A DNA stretch of 7,042 nucleotides. It comes from Pseudomonadota bacterium. GTDB lineage: Bacteria > Pseudomonadota > Alphaproteobacteria > Caulobacterales > Caulobacteraceae. The first letter of the stretch is position 1; every line of letters starts with the position of its first letter. A program made the translations under genes and the position numbers. Location: contig JAEXJH010000481.1 of the NCBI GenBank assembly GCA_023445955.1, positions 1-7,042 of the forward strand, written 5' to 3'. Of this stretch, positions 1 through 4,973 are shown piece by piece. The notes beneath the pieces were generated by a model. That model ran no database searches. It was given only the letters and a program-made list of their open reading frames with translations, and was not told the DNA's origin.

Positions 1-24
1 CTCGACGAGCGCAACCTCGGCCAT
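1..24 (-). CDS. Start of an unidentified leftward gene (partial, 8 codons)
   Basis: Only the first eight codons (MAEVALVE) are inside the window, so no function can be assigned. The ATG shares one base with the TGA of the 44-residue peptide gene upstream (TGATG). This arrangement usually means translational coupling and places the gene in the same leftward operon. The start rests on this overlap alone. Confidence 0.5.
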
Positions 25-158
25 CAGGGCTCGCGCTTGCCCTCGGCCGGATCGGCCGCCGGTCCCAGGCGACCGTCGGTGGGCGAGGCCGGAATCTTGC
101 CGGGCGGCTCGGGCGTGGCCTTGGGTGGCGGGACGGGCGTCTTGTCGGTCTTGGTCAT
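24..158 (-). CDS. Small proline-rich hydrophilic peptide, 44 aa
   Basis: This short frame encodes MTKTDKTPVPPPKATPEPPG followed by a similar Pro/Lys/Glu-rich tail ending KREP. Twelve of 44 residues are proline. There is no hydrophobic stretch, cysteine or recognisable domain, so the product is probably disordered and cytosolic. An AGAGG ribosome-binding site lies about 7 nt before the ATG. The gene begins 24 nt after the stop of the DUF6894-like gene, and its TGA overlaps the ATG of the next leftward gene by one base. The operon position and the ribosome-binding site support a real gene; the function is unknown. A chance open frame in GC-rich DNA remains possible because the frame is so short. 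Confidence 0.55.
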   Translation of the reverse strand: MTKTDKTPVPPPKATPEPPGKIPASPTDGRLGPAADPAEGKREP

Positions 159-182
159 GGCGTCGCCTCTGTTTCGCGTCGT

Positions 183-446
183 TTAGAGAGCGCGGGGAGC
201 GGTGGCCTGTTCCACGCTCGAGACTGTCTGCCCGCCTGTCGCCGAGCCGCTCCAAACCTGCTGGCCGCCCGCATCGCGCACCAGAAGCCGTACGGTGATG
301 GCCGCCTGACTGGTCAGTCCGTGGTCACGCAGGATTTCCGAAATCAACAGCAACGCCTGGCGAATTGCGGCGTTTTGGTCCGCTGCCTCGACGATTTCGG
401 TGGTCGTCGCGCCGTCACTGTCGATCTCGAAGTGATAGGTGCTCAT
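183..446 (-). CDS. DUF6894-like small protein, 87 aa
   Basis: The protein begins MSTYHFEIDSDGATTTEIVE and continues with an alanine/leucine-rich helix (about residues 20-41), then a strand pair around VRLLVRDAGGQQVWSGSA. The layout of an N-terminal F-x-I strand, an acidic residue near a 'd.eG' turn, a helix rich in A and L, then 'V.D..G..v' is that of the DUF6894 family. That family consists of short alphaproteobacterial proteins of unknown function, usually 70-90 residues. There is no signal peptide. The tail after about residue 70 is polar and probably flexible. It is divergent from the first Crp-like regulator across 56 bp and leads a small leftward operon. The family match is by eye and moderate; the gene itself is well supported by length and context. 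No strong ribosome-binding site is visible before the ATG. Confidence 0.75.
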   Translation of the reverse strand: MSTYHFEIDSDGATTTEIVEAADQNAAIRQALLLISEILRDHGLTSQAAITVRLLVRDAGGQQVWSGSATGGQTVSSVEQATAPRAL

Positions 447-502
447 CGCCGCACGCTAGGCGCGCCTTGATGAACAGGAGCTGATGGACGATGGAGGCAT
501 AG

Positions 503-1219
503 ATGGTGGATCGACTGATCGCCAAGCTTAACCTTCGAGACGAGCTTAGCACCACCGAGCGCGACCTGCTCGCCAGCGTTCTGGAGCCGGAACGCCATCA
601 CCCGGCCGGCGTGGACCTGATCCGGCCTGGGGGGCGACCCGATCACGCCACCCTGCTGCTTTCGGGCTTTTGCGGCCGCTACGGCATGCTGCGAGACGGG
701 CGTCGGGTCTTCCTGTCGGTCCATGTGGCCGGCGATCTGATCGACCTTTTTGGTCTGCTGATCCCGCAGCTCGACTATGGGGTGACGGCGCTGACGGCCT
801 GCGTCACCGCCGCGGTCCCTCACGACAAGTTGCGGCGCATCACCCAAGACCATCCCCACCTGACGCGCCTGTTGTGGTTGGAGACGGCGCTGGAGGGGGC
901 GGTTCACCGCGAGTGGCTCCTGGGCAGGGCGCAGGACGCCGACGGACGCCTGGCGCGGTTCCTCTGTGAGATGACCGCTCGCCTCGAACTGGTCGGCTTG
1001 GTGACGGACGCCGCCTTCGAGCTGCCGCTGACCCAAATCCAGCTCAGCGAGGTGCTGGGCATGACCGCGGTCCACCTGAGCCGGACGATCAAGGCGCTGC
1101 GCGCGACCGGCGTGGTGGAATGGCAGGGGCGTCATATCCGGATCCTCGATCGGGCGCGGCTGATGGCGGCCGGACAATTCGACCCGACCTACCTTCGCCC
1201 CTATCGTGAAGCGGTCTGA
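503..1219 (+). CDS. Crp/Fnr-family transcriptional regulator, 238 aa (paralogue 1)
   Basis: This is a DNA-binding transcription factor of the Crp/Fnr superfamily. Residues about 15-120 form the cyclic-nucleotide-binding-like beta-roll (for example HVAGDLIDLFGLL at 74-86). Residues about 120-160 form the long dimerisation helix (HPHLTRLLWLETALEG). A winged helix-turn-helix follows at about 170-216, with the HTH at LTQIQLSEVLGMTAVHLSRT (176-195). It ends in a tail with the motif FDPTYLR. It lacks the N-terminal cysteine cluster of FNR, and the arginine/serine phosphate-binding cassette of true cAMP receptors is not evident, so the effector is unknown. The start is set by GGAGG at 493-497, 5 nt before the ATG. 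It is strikingly similar to the regulator at 2397-3131 (shared HPHLTRLLWLET, FDP-x-YLR). A nearby divergent or paralogous gene may be its target. Confidence 0.93.
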   Translation: MVDRLIAKLNLRDELSTTERDLLASVLEPERHHPAGVDLIRPGGRPDHATLLLSGFCGRYGMLRDGRRVFLSVHVAGDLIDLFGLLIPQLDYGVTALTACVTAAVPHDKLRRITQDHPHLTRLLWLETALEGAVHREWLLGRAQDADGRLARFLCEMTARLELVGLVTDAAFELPLTQIQLSEVLGMTAVHLSRTIKALRATGVVEWQGRHIRILDRARLMAAGQFDPTYLRPYREAV

Positions 1220-1297
1220 AGCTCGAAAGACCTCGCCGGCAGGGGCGCCGCCTAGACGCAAACCCTCGCGCGCACGAGCGTTCCCGCACGCCCGGTC

Positions 1298-1316
1298 GGC
1301 GCATCAATTGATCGCC
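1298..1316. repeat. Bulged 19-bp inverted repeat between convergent regulator genes
   Basis: The sequence GGCG-C-ATCAA/TTGAT-CGCC is a perfect ten-base palindrome (1303-1312) flanked by matching GGCG and CGCC arms, with one unpaired C at 1302. It lies 12 nt past the stop codon of the leftward regulator and 79 nt past the stop of the rightward one. It could fold as a hairpin with an AAUU loop and serve as a bidirectional transcription end. However, no T-run follows on either strand, so a canonical intrinsic terminator is not shown. A protein-binding palindrome is the alternative. Confidence 0.4.
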
Positions 1317-1327
1317 TGAACCGGGGG

Positions 1328-2074
1328 CTAAGTCGGGCGCGTTGTCCGAACGCTCGCGCCGGGCGCCTGATCGGTCTGGGGCCTGAAGGTCTCGGGATCG
1401 AAGTTCCCCAGCGCGGCCAGCCGATCCCAGTCCAGGATCTGCAGGCCGCCGTTCTTGACGACCGCCAGCCCCTCGTCGCGCAGGCCGCGCAGCACCCTGT
1501 GGATGTGCACCACCGACAGGCCCAGCGCGTCGGCGATGTCGCTCTGGACGGCGGGCAGGGCGCAGCGCCCGTCCTTGGCCAGGGCCAGGGTCTGTTGGCG
1601 CCAGTAGACCTCGCAGAAGAAATTGGCCGTGCGCGCGGCGGCCGACCGGCGGCCAAGGCTTATCATCCAATTTCGCTGCGCGCGGGCCTCGGTCAGCACC
1701 GCGCGCAGGAGCGCGGCCTGCAGACTAGCCTGATCGTGCAGCAGGGCCTGCAGCTCGCGCCCGCCAAGCCGGCGCACCTCGCAGGGCCCCAGAGCCCTAA
1801 TCTCATGATCTGCGCCAACGAAGAGGCCGGCCAGATCGATCAAATCGCCGGGCGTGGCGACGCTGAAGATCTGGCGCGCTCCATCGGCCAGGACCGTCTG
1901 TTTGACCGCCAGTCCGCGCGCCAGGAGGCGCAGTTGGGCGCGGCCGCCGGCCGGGGCGATGACCTCGCCCGCTTCGAATGTCTCGCTCTTGAGCACGCAC
2001 GCCGTCAGCTGCTCGCGCAGTCCCGCGCCAAGCGGGCCGAAGCGGTCGAGGCTCGCTATCAAAAGACGGTTCAA
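1328..2074 (-). CDS. Crp/Fnr-family transcriptional regulator, 248 aa (diverged member)
   Basis: The same architecture as the two neighbouring regulators is visible. The beta-roll effector domain spans about residues 15-115 (TPGDLIDLAGLF at 74-85). A dimerisation helix follows at about 118-160. The winged HTH is at about 170-215, with LPAVQSDIADALGLSVVHIH at 173-192 and the recognition helix sharing V-H-x-x-R with its neighbours. The FDP motif near the C terminus is kept (FDPETFR), followed by an extra Thr/Arg-rich tail of about 15 residues. Sequence similarity to the other two is clearly lower than they show to each other. The start is TTG, overlapping the TGA of the preceding 66-residue gene by 4 nt (TTGA). 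No good ribosome-binding site precedes it, so translation probably depends on coupling. The effector is unknown; no FNR-type cysteine cluster is present. Confidence 0.9.
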   Translation of the reverse strand: MNRLLIASLDRFGPLGAGLREQLTACVLKSETFEAGEVIAPAGGRAQLRLLARGLAVKQTVLADGARQIFSVATPGDLIDLAGLFVGADHEIRALGPCEVRRLGGRELQALLHDQASLQAALLRAVLTEARAQRNWMISLGRRSAAARTANFFCEVYWRQQTLALAKDGRCALPAVQSDIADALGLSVVHIHRVLRGLRDEGLAVVKNGGLQILDWDRLAALGNFDPETFRPQTDQAPGASVRTTRPT

Positions 2075-2271
2075 GACGCCCGGTCCAAGCCGACCCGCGA
2101 GATGACCGCAATGCAGCTTTCGTCACGCCAGATCTCGATGCGCTCGCAGCTGCGATGCTCGGCGAGCAGGCCCCGCGCGCGTTCGGATGGGTCCATGGCG
2201 TCGATGTCGAAGTCGACGAAGGTCGTTCTAAGATCGTCAGCCACGCCGATGAAGATGAGTGGGGCGAGCAA
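2071..2271 (-). CDS. Small conserved-looking protein with TTG start, 66 aa, coupled to Crp-like regulator
   Basis: The product starts MLAPLIFIGVADDL and contains the stretch RARGLLAEHRSCERIEIWRD (about 32-51), followed by ESCIAVI. The 'LL-x-EH-x-SC-x-x-I-E-[VI]-W' pattern looks like a conserved small alphaproteobacterial protein, but I cannot name a family. The TTG start is supported by a perfect GGAGG (2277-2281, read leftward) exactly 5 nt away. A GTG at codon 10 is the alternative start. Its TGA overlaps the TTG of the Crp-like gene by 4 nt, so the two are almost certainly cotranscribed. It may modulate or be regulated with the regulator; that is inference. The two cysteines (in HRSCER and DESCIA) are worth noting as possible redox or metal ligands. 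Confidence 0.75.
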   Translation of the reverse strand: MLAPLIFIGVADDLRTTFVDFDIDAMDPSERARGLLAEHRSCERIEIWRDESCIAVISRVGLDRAS

Positions 2272-2276
2272 AAGAA

Positions 2277-2281
2277 CCTCC
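2277..2281 (-). promoter_or_regulatory. Strong ribosome-binding site deciding a TTG start
   Basis: GGAGG read on the minus strand lies 5 nt before the TTG at 2271-2269. No ATG or GTG is as well placed, so this site fixes the start of the 66-residue gene. Confidence 0.7.
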
Positions 2282-2293
2282 GGGTGAGCGGAG

Positions 2294-2331
2294 AATCTAG
2301 GCGGATCGGTCGGGCCGCGCGTTAATCTAGG
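2294..2331. repeat. AATCTAGG direct repeat in divergent regulator promoter region
   Basis: AATCTAGG occurs at 2294-2301 and again at 2324-2331, exactly 30 bp apart start to start (about three helical turns). Each copy is followed after two or three bases by ATCGG. The repeat lies between the divergent 66-residue/Crp-like pair and the third regulator gene, so it is well placed to act on one or both promoters. Which protein binds, if any, is unknown. The neighbouring Crp-like proteins are candidates, but a direct repeat is not the usual dyad of a Crp-family site. Confidence 0.45.
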
Positions 2332-2396
2332 TTATCGGCCCCTATCTTTTGATGGTCCGTCAGTTTCCCCGGGGAGGGCCTCTGGCCTCGCATGCA

Positions 2397-3131
2397 ATGT
2401 CCTTATCGACCGCGATCGCGCCGCTGATCGAGAAGATGAACCGCCGCGACGTGATCACGCCGGTCGAGCGCGAGGCCTTGTCGCGCGTGCTGGGGCCCGC
2501 CCGCGCGGTCCCAGCGGGTAGGCCGCTGATCGAGCCGGGCGACCGGCCCCACTTCAGCACCTTCCTGGTCAGCGGCTTTTGCGCTCGCTTCAGCCTGACG
2601 CCGAGCGGCGGGCGCCAACTGACCGAGATCAACGTGGCCGGCGATTTCGTCGACCTGCACAGCCTGCTGATGCGCCAGATGGATCACGGCGTCCTGGCCC
2701 TGGCCGACTGCGTGATCGCGCCCGCCGCCCACGACGATCTTCGCCGGCTCACCGAAGAGCATCCCCATCTGACCCGTCTCCTGTGGCTCGAGACCGTGGT
2801 CGATGGGGCGATCCATCGCCAGTGGCTGGTCACCATGGGCCAGCAGAACGCCGCCAGCCGTTTGGCCCATTTGGTGTGCGAGCTCTATGTACGCCTGGAG
2901 GCAGCCGGCCTGGCCAGTGACTTCAAGTTCACCCTACCCATGACCCAGGTCGATCTTGGCGATGTCCTGGGGCTGACCCAAGTGCACGTGAACCGCGTGC
3001 TGATGGAGCTTCGTCGCCAGGGGCTGGTCGAGTGGAAGGGCGGGCAGGTGGCGATCAACGACTGGACCGCCCTGGTGCAGCTCGGACAGTTTGATCCGGG
3101 TTACCTGCGCCTGCAGCGCGACCCGGTCTGA
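2397..3131 (+). CDS. Crp/Fnr-family transcriptional regulator, 244 aa (paralogue 2)
   Basis: This protein is closely similar to the 503-1219 regulator along its whole length. The effector beta-roll is at about residues 20-120 (NVAGDFVDLHSLL at 79-91). The dimerisation helix carries HPHLTRLLWLET (122-133). The HTH is MTQVDLGDVLGLTQVHVNRV (182-201), followed by LVEWKG and the tail FDPGYLR. No FNR-type iron-sulfur cysteine cluster is seen. The start was chosen by aligning the N terminus with paralogue 1 (both reach a '[LI]-[IE]-K-[LM]-N-x-R-D' stretch soon after Met). The frame is open further upstream, with TTG at 2349 and ATG at 2352 adding about 15 residues unlike the paralogue. GGGGAGGG at 2371-2378 is 18 nt from the chosen ATG, which is too far for a normal ribosome-binding site, so the start is less certain than the gene. 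It is divergent from the 66-residue/Crp pair. Confidence 0.9.
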   Translation: MSLSTAIAPLIEKMNRRDVITPVEREALSRVLGPARAVPAGRPLIEPGDRPHFSTFLVSGFCARFSLTPSGGRQLTEINVAGDFVDLHSLLMRQMDHGVLALADCVIAPAAHDDLRRLTEEHPHLTRLLWLETVVDGAIHRQWLVTMGQQNAASRLAHLVCELYVRLEAAGLASDFKFTLPMTQVDLGDVLGLTQVHVNRVLMELRRQGLVEWKGGQVAINDWTALVQLGQFDPGYLRLQRDPV

Positions 3132-3132
3132 A

Positions 3133-3144
3133 CCAGGCGCCTGG
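3133..3144. repeat. Perfect 12-bp palindrome just after a regulator stop codon
   Basis: CCAGGCGCCTGG begins 2 nt after the TGA of the third Crp-like gene. As RNA it would give only a 4-bp stem with a GCGC loop and no following U-run, so it is a weak terminator at best. It could equally be a chance GC-rich palindrome. The rest of the 98-bp gap to the convergent operon shows no clear terminator. Confidence 0.3.
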
Positions 3145-3229
3145 CCCAATGCCAAGGTCTTCCTTCAACCGGGCGATGGTGCACCGCGCCAGGCGGTTCG
3201 CGATACGTCGGCGCTGTATGGCGTTGGTG

Positions 3230-3496
3230 TTACGCCGCCGCGGAAAACTCTGGGCTCGCGAGCTTCACCGGCGCGCTGCGCGCGCGGATGATCTCGCGAA
3301 TGACCAGCGCGGCGGCTTGTTTCCGGCACACCGCCAAGCCGTGGCTTCGCGTGACCCCGTCGTTGTCGAAGGTCCGCCAGAGCCAGGCGCCGTTGCCGGC
3401 TGGCTTGATCGAAAACCGGATCAGCGTCTCGCCTGCTTCTGTCGCGCCACTCCCCGATCGCTGCGGTGGGACCGTGCGCATGAGCGGGGCGGTCAT
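3230..3496 (-). CDS. Hypothetical protein, 88 aa, third gene of the HDO operon
   Basis: I do not recognise a named family. After a polar N terminus of about 24 residues, the core reads LIRFSIKPAGNGAWLWRTFD, then a turn (NDGVTRSHG) and a helix rich in A, V and I (AVCRKQAAALVIREIIRARS). The pattern of strand, G-x-W strand, D-x-G turn and helix resembles that of the 78-residue protein encoded just upstream, so the two may be distant relatives. There is no signal peptide or membrane segment. The ATG overlaps the upstream stop by 4 nt (ATGA) and has TTGGAG 7 nt before it, which supports both the start and cotranslation. It is the last gene before the convergent regulator, and no clear terminator follows. 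Its position implies a role alongside the HDO enzyme, but that is inference. Confidence 0.75.
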   Translation of the reverse strand: MTAPLMRTVPPQRSGSGATEAGETLIRFSIKPAGNGAWLWRTFDNDGVTRSHGLAVCRKQAAALVIREIIRARSAPVKLASPEFSAAA

Positions 3497-3729
3497 ACCG
3501 GCGCTCCAAGCGGGAAGGCGAAGCTCGTTGGCGCTGGCGCCCAGGCTTCGCGTCCGGGGCCGCGCCGGCTGTGAACCTTGACCTTCACAGCGTGCGGCCA
3601 GGACTGCGCCAGACGTCTGGCTTGAGCGATCGCGCCGCGGCGCGAGTCAAAGAACAGCACCTCGCCGGTATCGGCGATCTTAACGCACCAGCCGCCGTCA
3701 AACGGCGAAACATCGAACACGCTGGCCAT
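3493..3729 (-). CDS. Small DUF2188-like protein, 78 aa, second gene of the HDO operon
   Basis: The N-terminal half MASVFDVSPFDGGWCVKIAD, followed by GEVLFFDSRRGAIAQARRLA and VKVKVHSRRG, matches the general layout of DUF2188-type small proteins. These have a 'V-x-[PD]-x-x-x-GW-x-V' strand, a beta-turn, 'F-x-[ST/D]-x-x-x-A-I-x-x-A-R-x-[LI]-A' helix and a final 'v.vh..dG' strand. The tail of about 18 residues is rich in Pro/Ala. The start is preceded by GGAG 8 nt away and sits 5 nt after the TAA of the heme-oxygenase-like gene; the stop overlaps the next gene by 4 nt. Function is unknown for the family. An open frame continues upstream in this phase, but it runs antiparallel-style through the enzyme gene and is rejected. 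Confidence 0.78.
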   Translation of the reverse strand: MASVFDVSPFDGGWCVKIADTGEVLFFDSRRGAIAQARRLAQSWPHAVKVKVHSRRGPGREAWAPAPTSFAFPLGAPV

Positions 3730-3734
3730 GGGGC

Positions 3735-4721
3735 TTACTCCGCGGCGTAGACGAGGGGGTGAGTGTGGGCCCACAGGTGGGCGCGGTAGGTCTCGAAGCA
3801 CTGCTCGCCGCAGATCAGTCGCATGACGGCGCCTTCGGCGATGTATTTCGCTCGGGACGGATCTTCCGACACCAGCGGGACGAGGGCTTCTGCGTTCCAG
3901 GCCTTGGAGTGCTCGATGTCCAACTGGGCGTGCAGGGCGAAATACTTGCGGGCTTCGGGCGAGACGCCGTTGCGCTTGAGGCCCGCGTCGACACAAGCCA
4001 CTCGGGTCGGGGCGGTCAGCTCGACCACGCCCAGGGCGCCGATCGACTGCCAGACATATCGACGCGTTGTGGCGAAGGCGGTCATGACGTTGGCCAGGCA
4101 CAGCGACTGCCACAGCGTCGAGTCGATGGTTGGCGTCAGGCCCAGCGTTGCGGTGGTCCGGGTCAGCATCGGGCCATGCATGCCCTTGGCGCTGCCGCGA
4201 CCCATCTCATCCCAGTAGTTGCGAGCCAGCTCCAGCTTGGCGCGATCGGGGACCTTGACCTGGGTCATGGCCACGAGATCGTCGAAGCCGGCTTCGCCAG
4301 CCGCTTCCTGGGTCAGGAACCATTTGAGGTCCTCCAGCGAAGCCTCGCCCTCCAGCCAGTCGAAAAGCGGGTCCCATTGGCCGGGGCCATGATCTTTCAG
4401 GGCCTCGAACCAGGCGATGAAGCCGTCGGCGTCCGTCGGGATCTCCTCGACCAGAGGCGCGACATGGCGCCGGAAGGCCTCGATGAACGCGCCTTCGATC
4501 CGACGCATGCGGATCTCCTGATCCAGTTCCTCGCGCCAGCCGGCGGTCGGCGCGGCCGGCGCCAGACGGACGTGGTTCCAGTGCGCCAGACCCTTGTGCA
4601 GAGCTTCGGCGTCGGGGAATTGCGGAGAAAAAGCGCCAAGGCGCGACAGGCGATCGCCACCAAACATGGTTGCTACTCCAGACAGCTGAACGAAGGCTCG
4701 ACGCGAGCGCTGATCGCACAT
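3735..4721 (-). CDS. Heme-oxygenase-like (HDO-fold) iron-containing redox enzyme, 328 aa
   Basis: The protein resembles the 'iron-containing redox enzyme' group of heme-oxygenase-like proteins (Haem_oxygenase_2 type), many of which are di-iron oxidases. Visible candidate ligands are E139 or E143 in WFLTQEAAGEAGFDD, E172 and H182 ten residues apart (EMGRGSAKGMH), and H264, D268 and H271 in FALHAQLDIEH. The H-x3-D-x2-H motif is typical of HDO di-iron sites. The substrate is unknown; known relatives oxidise amines, fatty acids or amino acids. The start is fixed by AGGAGG (4729-4734, leftward) 7 nt before the ATG, and by a stress-type promoter further upstream that excludes longer frames. A second ATG (codon 19) also has GGAG 8 nt away. 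The N terminus SRRAFVQLSG looks like a twin-arginine (Tat) motif, but the hydrophobic stretch is short and no A-x-A site follows. It is the first gene of a leftward three-gene operon. Confidence 0.88.
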   Translation of the reverse strand: MCDQRSRRAFVQLSGVATMFGGDRLSRLGAFSPQFPDAEALHKGLAHWNHVRLAPAAPTAGWREELDQEIRMRRIEGAFIEAFRRHVAPLVEEIPTDADGFIAWFEALKDHGPGQWDPLFDWLEGEASLEDLKWFLTQEAAGEAGFDDLVAMTQVKVPDRAKLELARNYWDEMGRGSAKGMHGPMLTRTTATLGLTPTIDSTLWQSLCLANVMTAFATTRRYVWQSIGALGVVELTAPTRVACVDAGLKRNGVSPEARKYFALHAQLDIEHSKAWNAEALVPLVSEDPSRAKYIAEGAVMRLICGEQCFETYRAHLWAHTHPLVYAAE

Positions 4722-4728
4722 CTCGTTT

Positions 4729-4734
4729 CCTCCT
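4729..4734 (-). promoter_or_regulatory. AGGAGG ribosome-binding site of the HDO-fold gene
   Basis: Read leftward, AGGAGG lies 7 nt before the ATG at 4721. It sets the longer of two plausible starts (MCDQ... rather than the internal ATG at 4667). Confidence 0.75.
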
Positions 4735-4772
4735 CGATCGTATGGGCCGCACGTGAGGCGGCGAGCAGCACA

Positions 4773-4797
4773 AACGGAGGTGGTCGCGCCCCGTTCC
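4773..4797 (-). promoter_or_regulatory. EcfG/SigT-type general stress promoter for the HDO operon
   Basis: On the minus strand GGAAC (4797-4793) is followed by exactly 16 nt and then CGTT (4776-4773). This is a full match to the alphaproteobacterial EcfG consensus GGAAC-N16/17-CGTT (SigT in Caulobacter). Transcription would begin near 4766, giving a leader of about 45 nt before the ATG at 4721. Placement and spacing are what a functional site needs; activity is inferred. Confidence 0.75.
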
Positions 4798-4920
4798 AAT
4801 GTCGGGCTGGCGGCGCAGCGCGGCACATCCGAGAAACCCAGCAAGTTCGGGCTGCCGCCCGGTTTCGCGCACGCTTGGCGCTTTCATTTGATGGGGTGGG
4901 CGTCGTGGACCTTGGCCGTC

Positions 4921-4945
4921 GGAACAAGACTTCGAACGAGAGGTT
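4921..4945 (+). promoter_or_regulatory. EcfG/SigT-type general stress promoter for the SRPBCC-dehydrogenase operon
   Basis: On the plus strand GGAAC (4921-4925) is followed by 16 nt and GGTT (4942-4945), one mismatch from the consensus CGTT. Transcription would start near 4952, about 22 nt before the ATG at 4974, with the ribosome-binding site in between. A similar element facing the other way serves the divergent operon. Confidence 0.65.
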
Positions 4946-4973
4946 GATCCGCCGAACCCCGGGAGACCGAAAG

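Noticed and set aside
189..213. GGAAC read leftward at 213-209 as a stress promoter for the 44-residue gene
   Set aside because: At 16- or 17-nt spacing there is no CGTT or GTT element (CGCT at best), and it lies inside the DUF6894-like gene.
443..1261. 272-codon minus-strand frame opposite the first Crp-like gene
   Set aside because: It is a mirror frame of a gene with clear domains, with low-complexity His/Gln/Arg-rich composition and no family signal.
1499..2287. 262-codon plus-strand frame opposite the middle Crp-like gene
   Set aside because: It is antisense to two well-supported genes and has no recognisable domain.
503..3131. Possible FNR-type oxygen sensing by the three regulators
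   Set aside because: None has the N-terminal cysteine cluster that ligates the iron-sulfur centre. The cysteines present are isolated.
3220..3236. GGCGT/ACGCC hairpin as terminator of the HDO operon
   Set aside because: It has only five pairs, no T-run, and it includes the stop codon of the last gene.
3730..4113. N-terminal extension of the 78-residue gene into the HDO coding region
   Set aside because: The extension overlaps the enzyme gene in another phase. The short form has its own ribosome-binding site and a clean DUF2188-like N terminus.
4722..4844. 41-residue extension of the HDO-fold protein to an upstream ATG
   Set aside because: It would start upstream of the predicted transcription start, and the AGGAGG-backed ATG at 4721 is far better.
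3759..4973. Long open frame on the plus strand leading into the SRPBCC gene
   Set aside because: It is antisense to the HDO-fold gene, has no domain character and is rich in Gln/Arg/Gly as expected of a GC-rich shadow. The SRPBCC start at 4974 has its own ribosome-binding site and promoter.
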